A stretch of DNA of 64,000 nt from JAGXQV01 sp964527565 (GTDB lineage: Bacteria; Pseudomonadota; Gammaproteobacteria; Burkholderiales; Sulfuricellaceae), in contig CAZGOY010000003.1 in NCBI GenBank assembly GCA_964527565.1, positions 1 to 64,000 of the forward strand, given 5' to 3'. A program made the translations under genes and the position numbers. Positions 50,363-58,054 of this stretch are shown here, piece by piece (the stretch's first letter is position 1; each line of letters begins with the position of its first letter). The notes beneath the pieces are model-generated. The model worked only from the letters and a program-made list of their open reading frames with translations. It ran no database searches and was not told the DNA's origin.

Positions 50363-51991
50363 TCAATAAATGTCGTGCTGGGTGTTCAGGATATTGAACT
50401 TGCCCGTCGGCGTGATCAGCTTCGGATCCTTGATGACGTGCTTCAGTTTGCGCGTCTTGTCATCCATGATCACGATGGCGGACGGCTCGGTCTTGCCCGC
50501 CCACAGCGAGAACCACACTTCGTCACCCTTCTCGTTGTACTCGGCATGCACCGCGCGCTTGATCGCCTTGCTTTCCGGCAAGCCGGCCAGTTTGGCAATG
50601 TTGATGACTTGAGGCGCTTCATCCGGGTTTTTGAGGTTATGCACCGATACCGACTCGGCGATTTCGCGTTCCGGGTTCAGCGTTGCATCGGTCCACAGGT
50701 TGCTAGACTTCGGATGCGTCTTGGTAAACAGCGAACCGCTACCATGGTTCTTCACTTCCTGCACCACTTTCCAGGCGTACTGCTTGTACTTGGGGTTTTC
50801 CGGCGCAGTGCCAATGAACGAAATCACGTCAGCCCCCAGGTGGGAAGTCGCCCATACCGGACCAAACTTGGGATGGTTGAAGTTGGCGCCACGACCCGGA
50901 TGCGGCTTGGACGCGGTGTTGATAATCGCCGCCAGCTTACCGGTTTTGGTATCCACTGCGACCACTTGGTTGGACATGTTGGCCGCCACCAGGAAGTAAC
51001 GCTTGGAAGCATCCCAGCCGCCGTCATGCAGGAACTTGGAGGATTCGATGGTGGTTTCCTTCAGGTTCTTCAGGTCGGAGTAATCCACCAGGCGGATCAT
51101 GCCGGTTTCCTTCAGGTTGACCACCCACTCCGGCTTGTGCGGGGAGGCCACGATGGAGGCCACGCGCGGCTCTGGATGATACTGGCCGTCCACGGTCACG
51201 CCGCGGGTGGACATCAGCTTCAGCGGCTTCAGGGTGTCGCCTTCGGTAATCACATACTGAGGCGGCCAGTAAGCGCCCGCGATGGCGTACTTGTCTTCAT
51301 AGCCCTTGAACTTGGAGGTATCCACCGAGCGGGCCTCGATGCCGATCTTGAGGGTTGCCACCACGGTGGGCTTCTCGAACCACATGTCGATCAGGTCGAG
51401 CTTGCCGTCGCGACCGATCACGTACACATAGCGACCGGATGCGGACACGCGGGAAATGTGCACGGCGTAGCCAGTCTTGACGATACCCCAGATCTGCTTG
51501 GTGTCGCCGTCGATCAGTGCCACTTCACCGGTGTCGCGCAACGTCACCGAGAACACGTTCTTCAGATTGACCTTGCTCATCTGCTTCTTGGGGCGATCCG
51601 ACGGCTGGACGAACACCTTCCAGCTATCCATCATCTCCTTCATGCCCCACTCCGGCGGAATGTCCGGCGTCATCTGCATGTAGGTCGATATGTCGGCGAT
51701 TTCCTGCTTGGTCAGGATGTCGTCGAAGTTCACCATGCCACCATCGGTGCCGAAGGCGGTGATTTTCTCCAGGCGTTCCTGGCCCAGTTTCTTGGTGTTG
51801 ACTGGTTCCAGATTCTTGCCGGTGGCGCCCTTGCGCAGGATGCCGTGGCAACCGGCGCAACGCTCGAAGTAAACCTTGGCGCTGGCGGCCTTGGCTTCCG
51901 GCGACAGGGTCGGTTCATTCGCCGACGCCACGTTGAATGCTCCCGCCATGGCCATGGCCAGCGCGGAAACGACTAGATGCTTACTCTTCAT
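50363..51991 (-). CDS. nirS: cytochrome cd1 nitrite reductase
   Basis: Periplasmic NO-forming nitrite reductase of 542 residues. The signal peptide ends at about A24 (ASA|NEPT). The cytochrome c domain has C45-AG-C48-H49. The d1 propeller has the proximal haem d1 ligand H178 (GYAVHISRVSASGRYVYVIG) and the catalytic histidines H272 (QYHPEPRVASI) and H322 (FLHDGGWDASKRYF). All three agree with the Pseudomonas enzyme. The ATG at 51991 has a GAGGGGG site; the longer frame to 52108 is not used. An FNR/DNR box lies about 120 bases upstream. Confidence 0.98.
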   Translation of the reverse strand: MKSKHLVVSALAMAMAGAFNVASANEPTLSPEAKAASAKVYFERCAGCHGILRKGATGKNLEPVNTKKLGQERLEKITAFGTDGGMVNFDDILTKQEIADISTYMQMTPDIPPEWGMKEMMDSWKVFVQPSDRPKKQMSKVNLKNVFSVTLRDTGEVALIDGDTKQIWGIVKTGYAVHISRVSASGRYVYVIGRDGKLDLIDMWFEKPTVVATLKIGIEARSVDTSKFKGYEDKYAIAGAYWPPQYVITEGDTLKPLKLMSTRGVTVDGQYHPEPRVASIVASPHKPEWVVNLKETGMIRLVDYSDLKNLKETTIESSKFLHDGGWDASKRYFLVAANMSNQVVAVDTKTGKLAAIINTASKPHPGRGANFNHPKFGPVWATSHLGADVISFIGTAPENPKYKQYAWKVVQEVKNHGSGSLFTKTHPKSSNLWTDATLNPEREIAESVSVHNLKNPDEAPQVINIAKLAGLPESKAIKRAVHAEYNEKGDEVWFSLWAGKTEPSAIVIMDDKTRKLKHVIKDPKLITPTGKFNILNTQHDIY

Positions 51992-52086
51992 GTAAAACCC
52001 CCTCTTAAAGTTATTGCGAACAAAAAAACCAGAATTCGACGAAGTGATGCAAAAGGCAGCACCCTCACGCTCGATGGGGTTCATAA

Positions 52087-52125
52087 TCATATATCGCCAC
52101 ACCATCAACCTTGATTTACATCAAG
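52087..52125 (-). promoter_or_regulatory. FNR/DNR-type promoter of nirS
   Basis: TTGAT-TTAC-ATCAA (52112-52125) is a perfect FNR/DNR-family box. On the minus strand TATGAT (52092-52087) is a -10 element whose centre lies 29 bases from the box centre, as in class II FNR promoters. The predicted start is near 52077, leaving an 86-base leader before nirS. The gap 51992-52260 contains no other feature I can see. Confidence 0.85.
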
Positions 52126-52260
52126 CAAAGGTAAAATTGCTCGCCATGCGGTAAGGGCGGATTCAGGCTTTTACCTATTGACAGGGGTGGTCGCTTGTAA
52201 GCTTCGGGATGTCGTTTTCATGGAGGCATCCGTAGCCCATGGTTTGGGAATGCCGGAACC

Positions 52261-52692
52261 TCATCTTGAATGGGGCACGGAATTTGCAGGCTGCGCGTCG
52301 AGAAAATCCGCGAGCGTGTAGAGGTCGAGGGTGGCGAGGAAACAGTTGATCGCCTCTCCCAACGCTGTTTTCAGGCGGCAGCCGGGCTGGATGACACAGT
52401 CGCTGTTGTCGGGGTTGAAGCATTCGACGATTTCGAGGTTTTCCTCGGTGTGGCGCACCACATGCCCGATGATGATGTCGTTGGGGCGCAGCGCCAGACG
52501 GATGCCGCCGCCCTTGCCACGCAGGGTGTCGACGTAACCTAGGCCGCCGAGCTGATGCACCACTTTCATCAGGTGGTTGCGCGAGATGCCATGATAGGTG
52601 GCGATTTCGCTGATGGTCGACAGCCGTTCGGGGTGGGTGCCGAGGTAGAGGAGAACGCGCAGAGCGTAGTCGGTATAGCGGGTTAGTCTCAT
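52261..52692 (-). CDS. nsrR: NsrR-type NO-sensing Rrf2 repressor
   Basis: Rrf2-family repressor of 143 residues. Winged helix MRLTRYTDYALRVLLYLG and SEIATYHGISRNHLMKVVHQ. The Fe-S ligands are C91, C99 and C105 (ECFNPDNSDC, IQPGC), the arrangement that binds an NO-sensitive cluster. NO would relieve repression of NO-detoxifying genes. It begins 41 bases after the norD stop and is likely co-transcribed with it. Likely targets include hmp or nor genes and possibly itself. Confidence 0.93.
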   Translation of the reverse strand: MRLTRYTDYALRVLLYLGTHPERLSTISEIATYHGISRNHLMKVVHQLGGLGYVDTLRGKGGGIRLALRPNDIIIGHVVRHTEENLEIVECFNPDNSDCVIQPGCRLKTALGEAINCFLATLDLYTLADFLDAQPANSVPHSR

Positions 52693-52733
52693 GGTGGGCG
52701 TATTTTACGCCAAATCGTACCTTTTTGTCCTGT

Positions 52734-54572
52734 TCAGCGTGTCAGCTGCGCGTACAGCATGGGCAATTCGCGCGGCAACTCCGAAGGTTTGCGAATTACC
52801 ACGTAGCCGCCGATGCCGAAAAGGTGCGGCAAATAGCTGTTGGCCTTTTCGTCGATGGTCACGCAAAACGGGCGCAGCCCCATCTTGCGCGCCTCGATCA
52901 GGGCCATGCGGGTGTCTTCCACGCCGTAGCGTCCTTCATATTGATCGAGGTCGTTGGGCTTGCCGTCGGTGAGAATCAGCAGCAAGCGCTGCGTGGTGCG
53001 CTGTTTCGCCAGCAGTTCGCTGGAATGGCGGATGGCCGCCCCCATGCGCGTGTAATAGCCCGGTTTCACGGCATTGATGCGTCCGCGCACCTCGGCGTTG
53101 TATTTTTCTTCGAAATCCTTGATGACGTGAAAGCGGATGTTTTCGCGTTTCAGCGAGGAAAATCCATACAGCCCGAAACGGTCGCCGGTGGCGCCGAGCG
53201 CCTCGGAGAACAGGAACAGACTGTCCTTGATGACGTCGATGACGCGCGCGTGATCGCTCACCCAGGCATCGGTGGAAAGCGACAGGTCGGCCAGCAGCAG
53301 GCAGGACAGGTCGCGGTCGCGGTAGTGATGGGTCTTGTACAGCCCCTGCTCGCGCGCGGTGAGGCCGCTCATGCGGTCGGCGGTGAATTGCACGCAGGCG
53401 TCGAGGTCCAGCTCGCTGCCGTCGAATTGTCCCTTCAGCCATACCTTGGCCGGCGTCAGCGCCTCGAACTGGCTGCGCAGCCGCCGTGCCGTGGCGGCCA
53501 GATGCTGCGGCAGCGCGCAGGGTTCGGCGCGATGCGCGATCATCGGTTGCAGGCGGCAGTGGCCGGGCTGCATCACCTGTTTCTTGTAATGCCATTCCGG
53601 CAGCAGCACCCCCTCGCCGAGCGGCGCATCGTCGCTGGAAGCCGACGGCAGATCCAGGTCGAAGCGCACCTTCGAGGCGGTCGCCTTGTCGTCGCGCGCC
53701 ACACTGATCTTGTCGAGATCCTTGGCCGCTTCGTCCTGGCCGAAATCCTCGTTTTCTTCGGTGGGGCGATCCACCTTGATGTATTCCGCCCAACTGAAAA
53801 TGCTCTCGGCGCGGAAAAAAATCATGAACCCCTTCTTGCCGTCCGGCATGTCCACGCGCTCGGCGTGATGCTTCTGTCCGTCGGTGTCTTTCTTCGCGCC
53901 GCCGCCCTCGCTTTCCTGCCCGGTCGCTTCGCCGGTGAAGCTGTCGGTGGCGTTGTCGCTGCGCGGCGGGCGCGGGTTCAGCCATAGATGCACCGGATAG
54001 AACGGCTTGCGCGCCAGCGGCAGCTTTTCCACGCTGCCCGGCAGCGTGAGCGCGGCGCGGATGGCGCGTTCCTGTTCCGCCTCGTCGGCAGGCAGCAGTT
54101 GGGGATTGGGCCGCAGGGCGAAAACCGGTTCCAGCAGGCGGCGATAACGCGCTTCCAGGCCGGGGAAACGCTCGAATACCGCCAGCGTCGCCTGCTGATG
54201 GCGGATGAACCAGTGCAGGCGCCGGTCGGGCTTGGCTGCGGCCAGCGCGATCAGCCACAGATAAAGATCGCGATTCAACGCCCGTTGCGGCAGGATGTCG
54301 AGGGTCTCGGGCAGGCGCAGGGTTTCGTCGTCGATCCAGGTCAGCTCGACCTTTTCGTTGATCCCGGCGATGCGCTCCAGAAAGGTGCGCCGCGCGCCGT
54401 GCTCGGAAACGCCCGCCGTGCCCACGGACAGGCCGCTGTCGCCGCCGAGTGCGCGAAACAGGATGCCCGCCGTCTTGTTGATCTGTGCAAGCTGAACCGC
54501 CTCCTGCGGATAACGCCGGTCGGCGGCGCGGGTGATGAATTTATGCCACAGAGTGCCTACGTCTTCTTCCAT
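52734..54572 (-). CDS. norD: NorD, VWA-domain NO reductase activation protein
   Basis: Protein of 612 residues. The C-terminal von Willebrand A domain has a MIDAS motif DLSLSTDAW (D-x-S-x-S) and the later RQTTQRLLLILTDGKPND-like region (LILTDGKPNDLDQYEGRYG). A central acidic, low-complexity stretch is present (about 235-330). NorD works with the AAA+ NorQ to load or activate the NO reductase metal site. Its first codons (MEEDVGT) exist again at 56625, beyond an accessory insertion. No norCB is in the window. Confidence 0.95.
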   Translation of the reverse strand: MEEDVGTLWHKFITRAADRRYPQEAVQLAQINKTAGILFRALGGDSGLSVGTAGVSEHGARRTFLERIAGINEKVELTWIDDETLRLPETLDILPQRALNRDLYLWLIALAAAKPDRRLHWFIRHQQATLAVFERFPGLEARYRRLLEPVFALRPNPQLLPADEAEQERAIRAALTLPGSVEKLPLARKPFYPVHLWLNPRPPRSDNATDSFTGEATGQESEGGGAKKDTDGQKHHAERVDMPDGKKGFMIFFRAESIFSWAEYIKVDRPTEENEDFGQDEAAKDLDKISVARDDKATASKVRFDLDLPSASSDDAPLGEGVLLPEWHYKKQVMQPGHCRLQPMIAHRAEPCALPQHLAATARRLRSQFEALTPAKVWLKGQFDGSELDLDACVQFTADRMSGLTAREQGLYKTHHYRDRDLSCLLLADLSLSTDAWVSDHARVIDVIKDSLFLFSEALGATGDRFGLYGFSSLKRENIRFHVIKDFEEKYNAEVRGRINAVKPGYYTRMGAAIRHSSELLAKQRTTQRLLLILTDGKPNDLDQYEGRYGVEDTRMALIEARKMGLRPFCVTIDEKANSYLPHLFGIGGYVVIRKPSELPRELPMLYAQLTR

Positions 54573-54573
54573 G
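54555..54573. repeat. norD start region, copy A of a 19-base repeat
   Basis: Bases 54555-54573 (GCCTACGTCTTCTTCCATG on the plus strand) contain the norD start codon. They match 56625-56643 (GCCTATGTCTTCTTCCAAT) except at three places. The two copies bracket the accessory island between norD and the Fe-S membrane protein gene. Confidence 0.75.
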
Positions 54574-54654
54574 AACTTGTTTCGCCAATACCAAATTGGA
54601 CAATATACCCTGACTTGATCTTTCGCCGTTTGTGCCGGATCAAGAATTCACTCA

Positions 54655-55245
54655 TTAGCGCCCTGGAGGGACGTTATTGCTACCACCAGTGACTAGTTGG
54701 TTCAAGCTGGCAAATGCAGAGCCAAGAATTGTTGTGAGCAGCATGTTATGCACAAACAGGAATGCGTTGTAGCAGCACTCTGCGTCGGCTTCCGAAACGG
54801 AAATGTCGGCCATGGATTTGGGATGCATTACACGATTTCTTATCTTCACAGCGTCGTCGATGTTCTTCCAGTCCGCCGAATCGAAGTCTATGTGGACTGG
54901 GACACTGTGTCTTTTGAGAATTGAGTAGACCAAGCGAAGGCCGACCTTAAGCGAGTAGCCCTTCGGCTGGACGTAAATCTTTCCTTTGTCATTGATGGCG
55001 TATGACTCTTCCTTCAGCGCAGATATATCGTGAACGGACGCCGTCTTCTTGGTTAGAACATTCTCAATAACGTACATTTTCAGTTGCCAAGACTGCGCTT
55101 CGATTGCTGAGCAGGTCGCTCTAACAAATTCTCTTCGATGCGAGTCGGTGGGGGCGCTCTCCATTCGCTGTTTTGCCTGCGAAACGTCCTCGGCCAGCAC
55201 CTTGGCGAACTGGTCCGACGCATAGAAGCTCTTCTTCTTAGTCAC
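54655..55245 (-). CDS. HEPN-like protein with RX4H motif
   Basis: Helical protein of 196 residues. I do not recognise a named family, but KIRNRVMHPKSMADIS contains R-N-R-V-M-H, the RX4H motif of HEPN ribonucleases, followed by a long helix (EADAECCYNAFLFVHNMLLT). An N-terminal helix pair precedes (SHRREFVRATCSAIEAQSWQ). Base composition is more AT-rich than the neighbours, suggesting transfer. It sits in an island inserted at the norD start. It could be a defence or abortive-infection effector; that is inference. No partner gene is adjacent apart from the antitoxin at 55362. Confidence 0.65.
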   Translation of the reverse strand: MTKKKSFYASDQFAKVLAEDVSQAKQRMESAPTDSHRREFVRATCSAIEAQSWQLKMYVIENVLTKKTASVHDISALKEESYAINDKGKIYVQPKGYSLKVGLRLVYSILKRHSVPVHIDFDSADWKNIDDAVKIRNRVMHPKSMADISVSEADAECCYNAFLFVHNMLLTTILGSAFASLNQLVTGGSNNVPPGR

Positions 55246-55361
55246 GCAGACTCCATGGTCGCTAACGAAACTGTAGAAACCCCCGATTCTGCTCCCCTTG
55301 AAGCAACTCGGTTCGATTTTTTTCGAGTGGAGCGCATCTCCATTTTCCGGCTGGTTGCCCG

Positions 55362-55685
55362 CTAACCGTTGCGCCGCCTGTCGGCGCGCCCTGTGGAGCG
55401 CGAGGTCAGGCTGGATGCTTTTTCAACCAAGCGGCCAGAGGCGTATTTGTGCAAAACGCTGGCGATAAATGTCTGATATGGAATGCCTTCCTCCAATGCG
55501 CGTGCCTGAATATCCATCAGGTCGGGGGAAGACAGCCGGATGTGGATGCGCCGATCCTTGCTAAAGGTCGCGGTAGCCGCTGCCTTGAACTTCGTCAGAT
55601 CAGCTTTTGAAGGGGATGTGGACTTAAGCTCCCCCTTTTCATAAACGGTCAGGATATCCCCTTCGTAGGGATCAAGTTTTTTCAT
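55362..55685 (-). CDS. CopG/BrnA-like antitoxin
   Basis: Antitoxin of 107 residues. A charged N-terminus (LDPYEGDILTVYEKGELK) and KDRRIHIRLSSPDLMDIQAR, followed by ALEEGIPYQTFIASVLHKYA and GRLVEK, form the ribbon-helix-helix signature of CopG-type antitoxins that pair with BrnT-like or related toxins. The ATG overlaps the last codons of a degraded upstream gene (55672-55827), as expected for a toxin-antitoxin order. The partner's 5' end is missing. Confidence 0.85.
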   Translation of the reverse strand: MKKLDPYEGDILTVYEKGELKSTSPSKADLTKFKAAATATFSKDRRIHIRLSSPDLMDIQARALEEGIPYQTFIASVLHKYASGRLVEKASSLTSRSTGRADRRRNG

Positions 55686-55827
55686 CGGGATAATTCCTCA
55701 GCAAGTAGTCTCGGGGCGCCTTTCTGCTGGGAATCACGGTCTTCAGGAAGAAGTAATCGGCTTCTTCAACGTAAGGCACCAAATTGTCGCCTCTCACGCA
55801 CTCAAAGCCGAGTACATGACGGAGCGA
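55672..55827 (-). pseudogene. 3' remnant of the partner gene of the CopG-like antitoxin
   Basis: On the minus strand an open frame runs from about 55827 into the antitoxin start, ending at TGA 55674-55672. It reads LRHVLGFECVRGDN, then LVPYVEEADYFFLKTVIPSR and APRDYLLRNYPDEKT. The coupling (stop inside the antitoxin gene) is that of a TA pair. The upstream boundary coincides with the start of a REPIN-like sequence, and no start codon with a ribosome site is seen. The family is not recognised. Confidence 0.55.
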
Positions 55828-55828
55828 A

Positions 55829-55935
55829 AAAGGGGGCAGCCCCCCCGTAAATATCTTCCGCGCCCTACAAAGTCAAAACCCCGGGGCCAAGGCTTCCAAA
55901 CGGTTGAGTAGCATTCATGAAATATCTGGATTAAA
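55829..55935. repeat. REPIN-like element, left part degenerate (copy D)
   Basis: The right half is clear: AAAGTCAAAACCCCGGGGCCAAG followed by the terminus ATGAAATATCTGGATTAA (ends about 55935). The left core is reduced to GGGGGCAGCCCCCC. Its right end supplies the stop codon and last bases of the Uma2 gene (55931). Confidence 0.7.
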
Positions 55936-56515
55936 AAGGGACAGACCAGGATTTTCCACTCTCCAAAGTCCACACCACTTCTTTCACAAGCAGCGGCGAT
56001 ACGCTTTCATCAGGAAGTGGTTTTTGCAGGGTTCGATACTGCCCGTCGGCAGGTTTGCGGCAGACAAGCAATTCACCTCCCATCAAGTCGAGCAGCCAGA
56101 CTTCAGGGATGGCGTGGCGGGCATAGAGGTCCAGTTTCACGCCACGATCATAGTTGATGGACGAGTGGGCGACTTCGACAATCAGCAGGACATCACCTGC
56201 ACCGGGCAGGTTGTCCATGTAATTGCCCGGCTTGAGGAGGATGATATCGGGTTGCGGCTCCGATTGATCGTCGAGCCGGAGGGGGTTTTGTACGCTTACC
56301 AAATATTGGTCGCGTGCGGCAATGGTGAAGAACTGGGCCAAACGGCTGACGACAAAAGCATGTTTGCTGCCGATCGGTGCCATATCTACAATCTCCCCCT
56401 CAACGAGTTCCACCCGGCTGTCTTCGCCCAGAATCCCTGCCTCGGCCATCTTGTAGTAGTCAGCAACGGTCACGCGGTGGCGTACCTGCGCCATCAACTC
56501 GCTCATGTTTCCCAT
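55931..56515 (-). CDS. Uma2-family (DUF820) putative restriction-like endonuclease
   Basis: Protein of 194 residues. RVTVADYYKMAEAGIL and EDSRVELVEGEIVDMAPIG open the fold. The PD-(D/E)XK-type core has SEPQPDIILLKPGNY (D) and DVLLIVEVAHSSINYDRG (E-x-A with a following K in VKLDLYARHAIPEVW). Uma2 proteins are abundant in cyanobacteria and some proteobacteria; their substrates are unknown. The C-terminal codons and stop lie inside a REPIN terminus. It is part of the island inserted at norD. Confidence 0.85.
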   Translation of the reverse strand: MGNMSELMAQVRHRVTVADYYKMAEAGILGEDSRVELVEGEIVDMAPIGSKHAFVVSRLAQFFTIAARDQYLVSVQNPLRLDDQSEPQPDIILLKPGNYMDNLPGAGDVLLIVEVAHSSINYDRGVKLDLYARHAIPEVWLLDLMGGELLVCRKPADGQYRTLQKPLPDESVSPLLVKEVVWTLESGKSWSVPF

Positions 56516-56624
56516 GTCGGTCGCCTCATGCCAAATAATTGCGTAGTGTCAGGTTAACGTATTCCGCGCTGCATGAATAGCGGTTGGTTTATAAATCCGC
56601 GCCTATCTGCTATAGGCGCGGGCG

Positions 56625-56643
56625 CCTATGTCTTCTTCCAATT
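56625..56643. repeat. norD start region, copy B of a 19-base repeat
   Basis: On the minus strand this reads TTG GAA GAA GAC ATA GGC GCC, i.e. a norD-like start (MEEDIGA against MEEDVGT), immediately after the stop of the Fe-S membrane protein. It is followed by a TAG six codons on. This is the likely original position of the norD start before the island was inserted. Confidence 0.75.
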
Positions 56644-57642
56644 TTATTTCTCCGAAGTAAGCGTGTGCTTACGGATTTCGCCTTGTTTCTCCTGCTTGAA
56701 ACAGTGTTCCGGTATGTCGATGTGGTGGCCGAAATCGCGTGCCGACTTGTCCAGGGCGCATTCGTGCTGCGACCATTTCAGCAGCGTACCCTGCGGGTTG
56801 GCGGCCTGCACGCGAACGCAGGCGTCAACGCACTGGTGGCACTGGGTGCAGGTGAACATGTGGCGCTTGATAGTGCGCGGCTTGAGGCGCATCGGGCAGG
56901 CGTGTTCGCAGGCGGTGTCGCAACTGGCGCAGGTCTGCGCGCGGCGGCGGTCGAAACCGACGATCAGCGCCCGGCGGTTGCCCATCCAGGCCAGGCTCTG
57001 GAAATAGCCGACGGCACAGCCGTAGCGGCAGAACAGGTGGCGTGCGAACAGGAACTCGATGGACAGAATGGTCGTCGCAGCACTCAGGAAGATCATCTGG
57101 TTGCGCGTCAGCGTGGCGTGCCATAGGTTGCCCCAGATTTCAGCGGGCGGCAGCAGGTAGGTGAGCAACGCCACCGCCCACAGGAAGGCGAAGGCCAGCG
57201 CCAGCGGCACCACCAGCAGCCAGTAGCGCGGATCGGGCGTGACGACGCTGCCGTCGGTGCGGTATTCGGGCGCGGGATGCCTGTCCCAGATGCTGTGCTT
57301 GCCGCTGGCGCGGCGCATCACGCCGTTGATGGTCTCCACCACCGAGAAATGCGGGCACAGCCAGCCGCAATACAGGCGCCCGTATTTCCAGGAAATCCAG
57401 ATACCGGCAGCGATCACCGAAAGAATCGGCAGCCCGGCGCGCACCATGATGTTGATGCCGAATTCGGTGCCGCTGATGCGCTTGGCGAGAAAATCCTCGA
57501 AGCCCAGCGTCCAGTGCATGCCGAGAAAGAAAAAGTGGCCGAGGTTGAGGTCGAGCCGGAACAGGTCGAATACCGGCGCCAGCACGAAGAGAATGAAAAA
57601 ACCGGCCTGCGCGAGCAGGCGCCAGCGGTGAATGTCAGGCAC
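56644..57642 (-). CDS. NapH/CcoG-like 4Fe-4S polytopic membrane protein
   Basis: Membrane protein of 332 residues with about five TM segments. The first TM pair (LLAQAGFFILFVLAPVFDLF) precedes the YCGWLCPHFSVVETING motif; RYGCAVGYFQSLAWMG follows. Two 4Fe-4S motifs are CASCDTACEHACPMR and CTQCHQCVDACVRV. This is the build of NapH/CcoG/NosR C-terminal electron-transfer proteins. The start is a GTG (57642), overlapping the previous gene by eight bases. Lying between norQ and norD, it may deliver electrons or Cu/Fe for the NO reductase. The exact role is unknown. Confidence 0.82.
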   Translation of the reverse strand: MPDIHRWRLLAQAGFFILFVLAPVFDLFRLDLNLGHFFFLGMHWTLGFEDFLAKRISGTEFGINIMVRAGLPILSVIAAGIWISWKYGRLYCGWLCPHFSVVETINGVMRRASGKHSIWDRHPAPEYRTDGSVVTPDPRYWLLVVPLALAFAFLWAVALLTYLLPPAEIWGNLWHATLTRNQMIFLSAATTILSIEFLFARHLFCRYGCAVGYFQSLAWMGNRRALIVGFDRRRAQTCASCDTACEHACPMRLKPRTIKRHMFTCTQCHQCVDACVRVQAANPQGTLLKWSQHECALDKSARDFGHHIDIPEHCFKQEKQGEIRKHTLTSEK

Positions 57643-58054
57643 AGGGTTTGCCGATCAGGGGATAGACGTAGGGCTGGCCGGCCATCGCCTTGGCGAGCGC
57701 GATGATGCCGATCATCACCAGCGTGGTGTGAAAGCAGGTGAGATAAATGATGACGATCACCCAGGTGGCTTCCGAACTGATATCGCTGGTCAGCAGCACC
57801 GCGACCGTCACTACCCCCAGCAGCATGCCGGCCCAGATGCTGCCGGCGATGGTCTGGCGCAAGTGGCACACGGCCAGTGACGGTGCGCTGGCGCGGTGCT
57901 TGAAATATAGATGCAGCAGCACGGCAAAGGCGATGCCCGGCAACAGCAGCAGGTTGCACAGGTACAGGGCTTCCGCCCACACCGCCAGCGTCTGTCCGGG
58001 CGGGTTTTCCAAGGGCGGGCCTATGGGGCTGCCCCTAGCGTCCGAATGCGGCAT
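57635..58054 (-). CDS. small four-TM membrane protein of the norQ operon
   Basis: Protein of 139 residues with four hydrophobic segments: LCNLLLLPGIAFAVLLHLYF, IAGSIWAGMLLGVVTVAVLL, ATWVIVIIYLTCFHTTLVMI and the one following. Charged ends and a conserved CHLRQTIAGSIW turn with a His are visible. I do not recognise a named family. It overlaps norQ by 20 bases upstream and the Fe-S membrane protein by eight bases downstream, so all three are translationally coupled. It is likely to act with the Fe-S protein. Confidence 0.7.
   Translation of the reverse strand: MPHSDARGSPIGPPLENPPGQTLAVWAEALYLCNLLLLPGIAFAVLLHLYFKHRASAPSLAVCHLRQTIAGSIWAGMLLGVVTVAVLLTSDISSEATWVIVIIYLTCFHTTLVMIGIIALAKAMAGQPYVYPLIGKPCA

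Noticed and set aside
50375..51976. Long plus-strand open frame opposite nirS
   Set aside because: Antisense shadow of nirS, which is complete with signal peptide and active-site residues.
55254..55364. 36-codon plus-strand frame between the HEPN-like and CopG-like genes
   Set aside because: Short, with no ribosome site and no recognisable motif; it may be chance.
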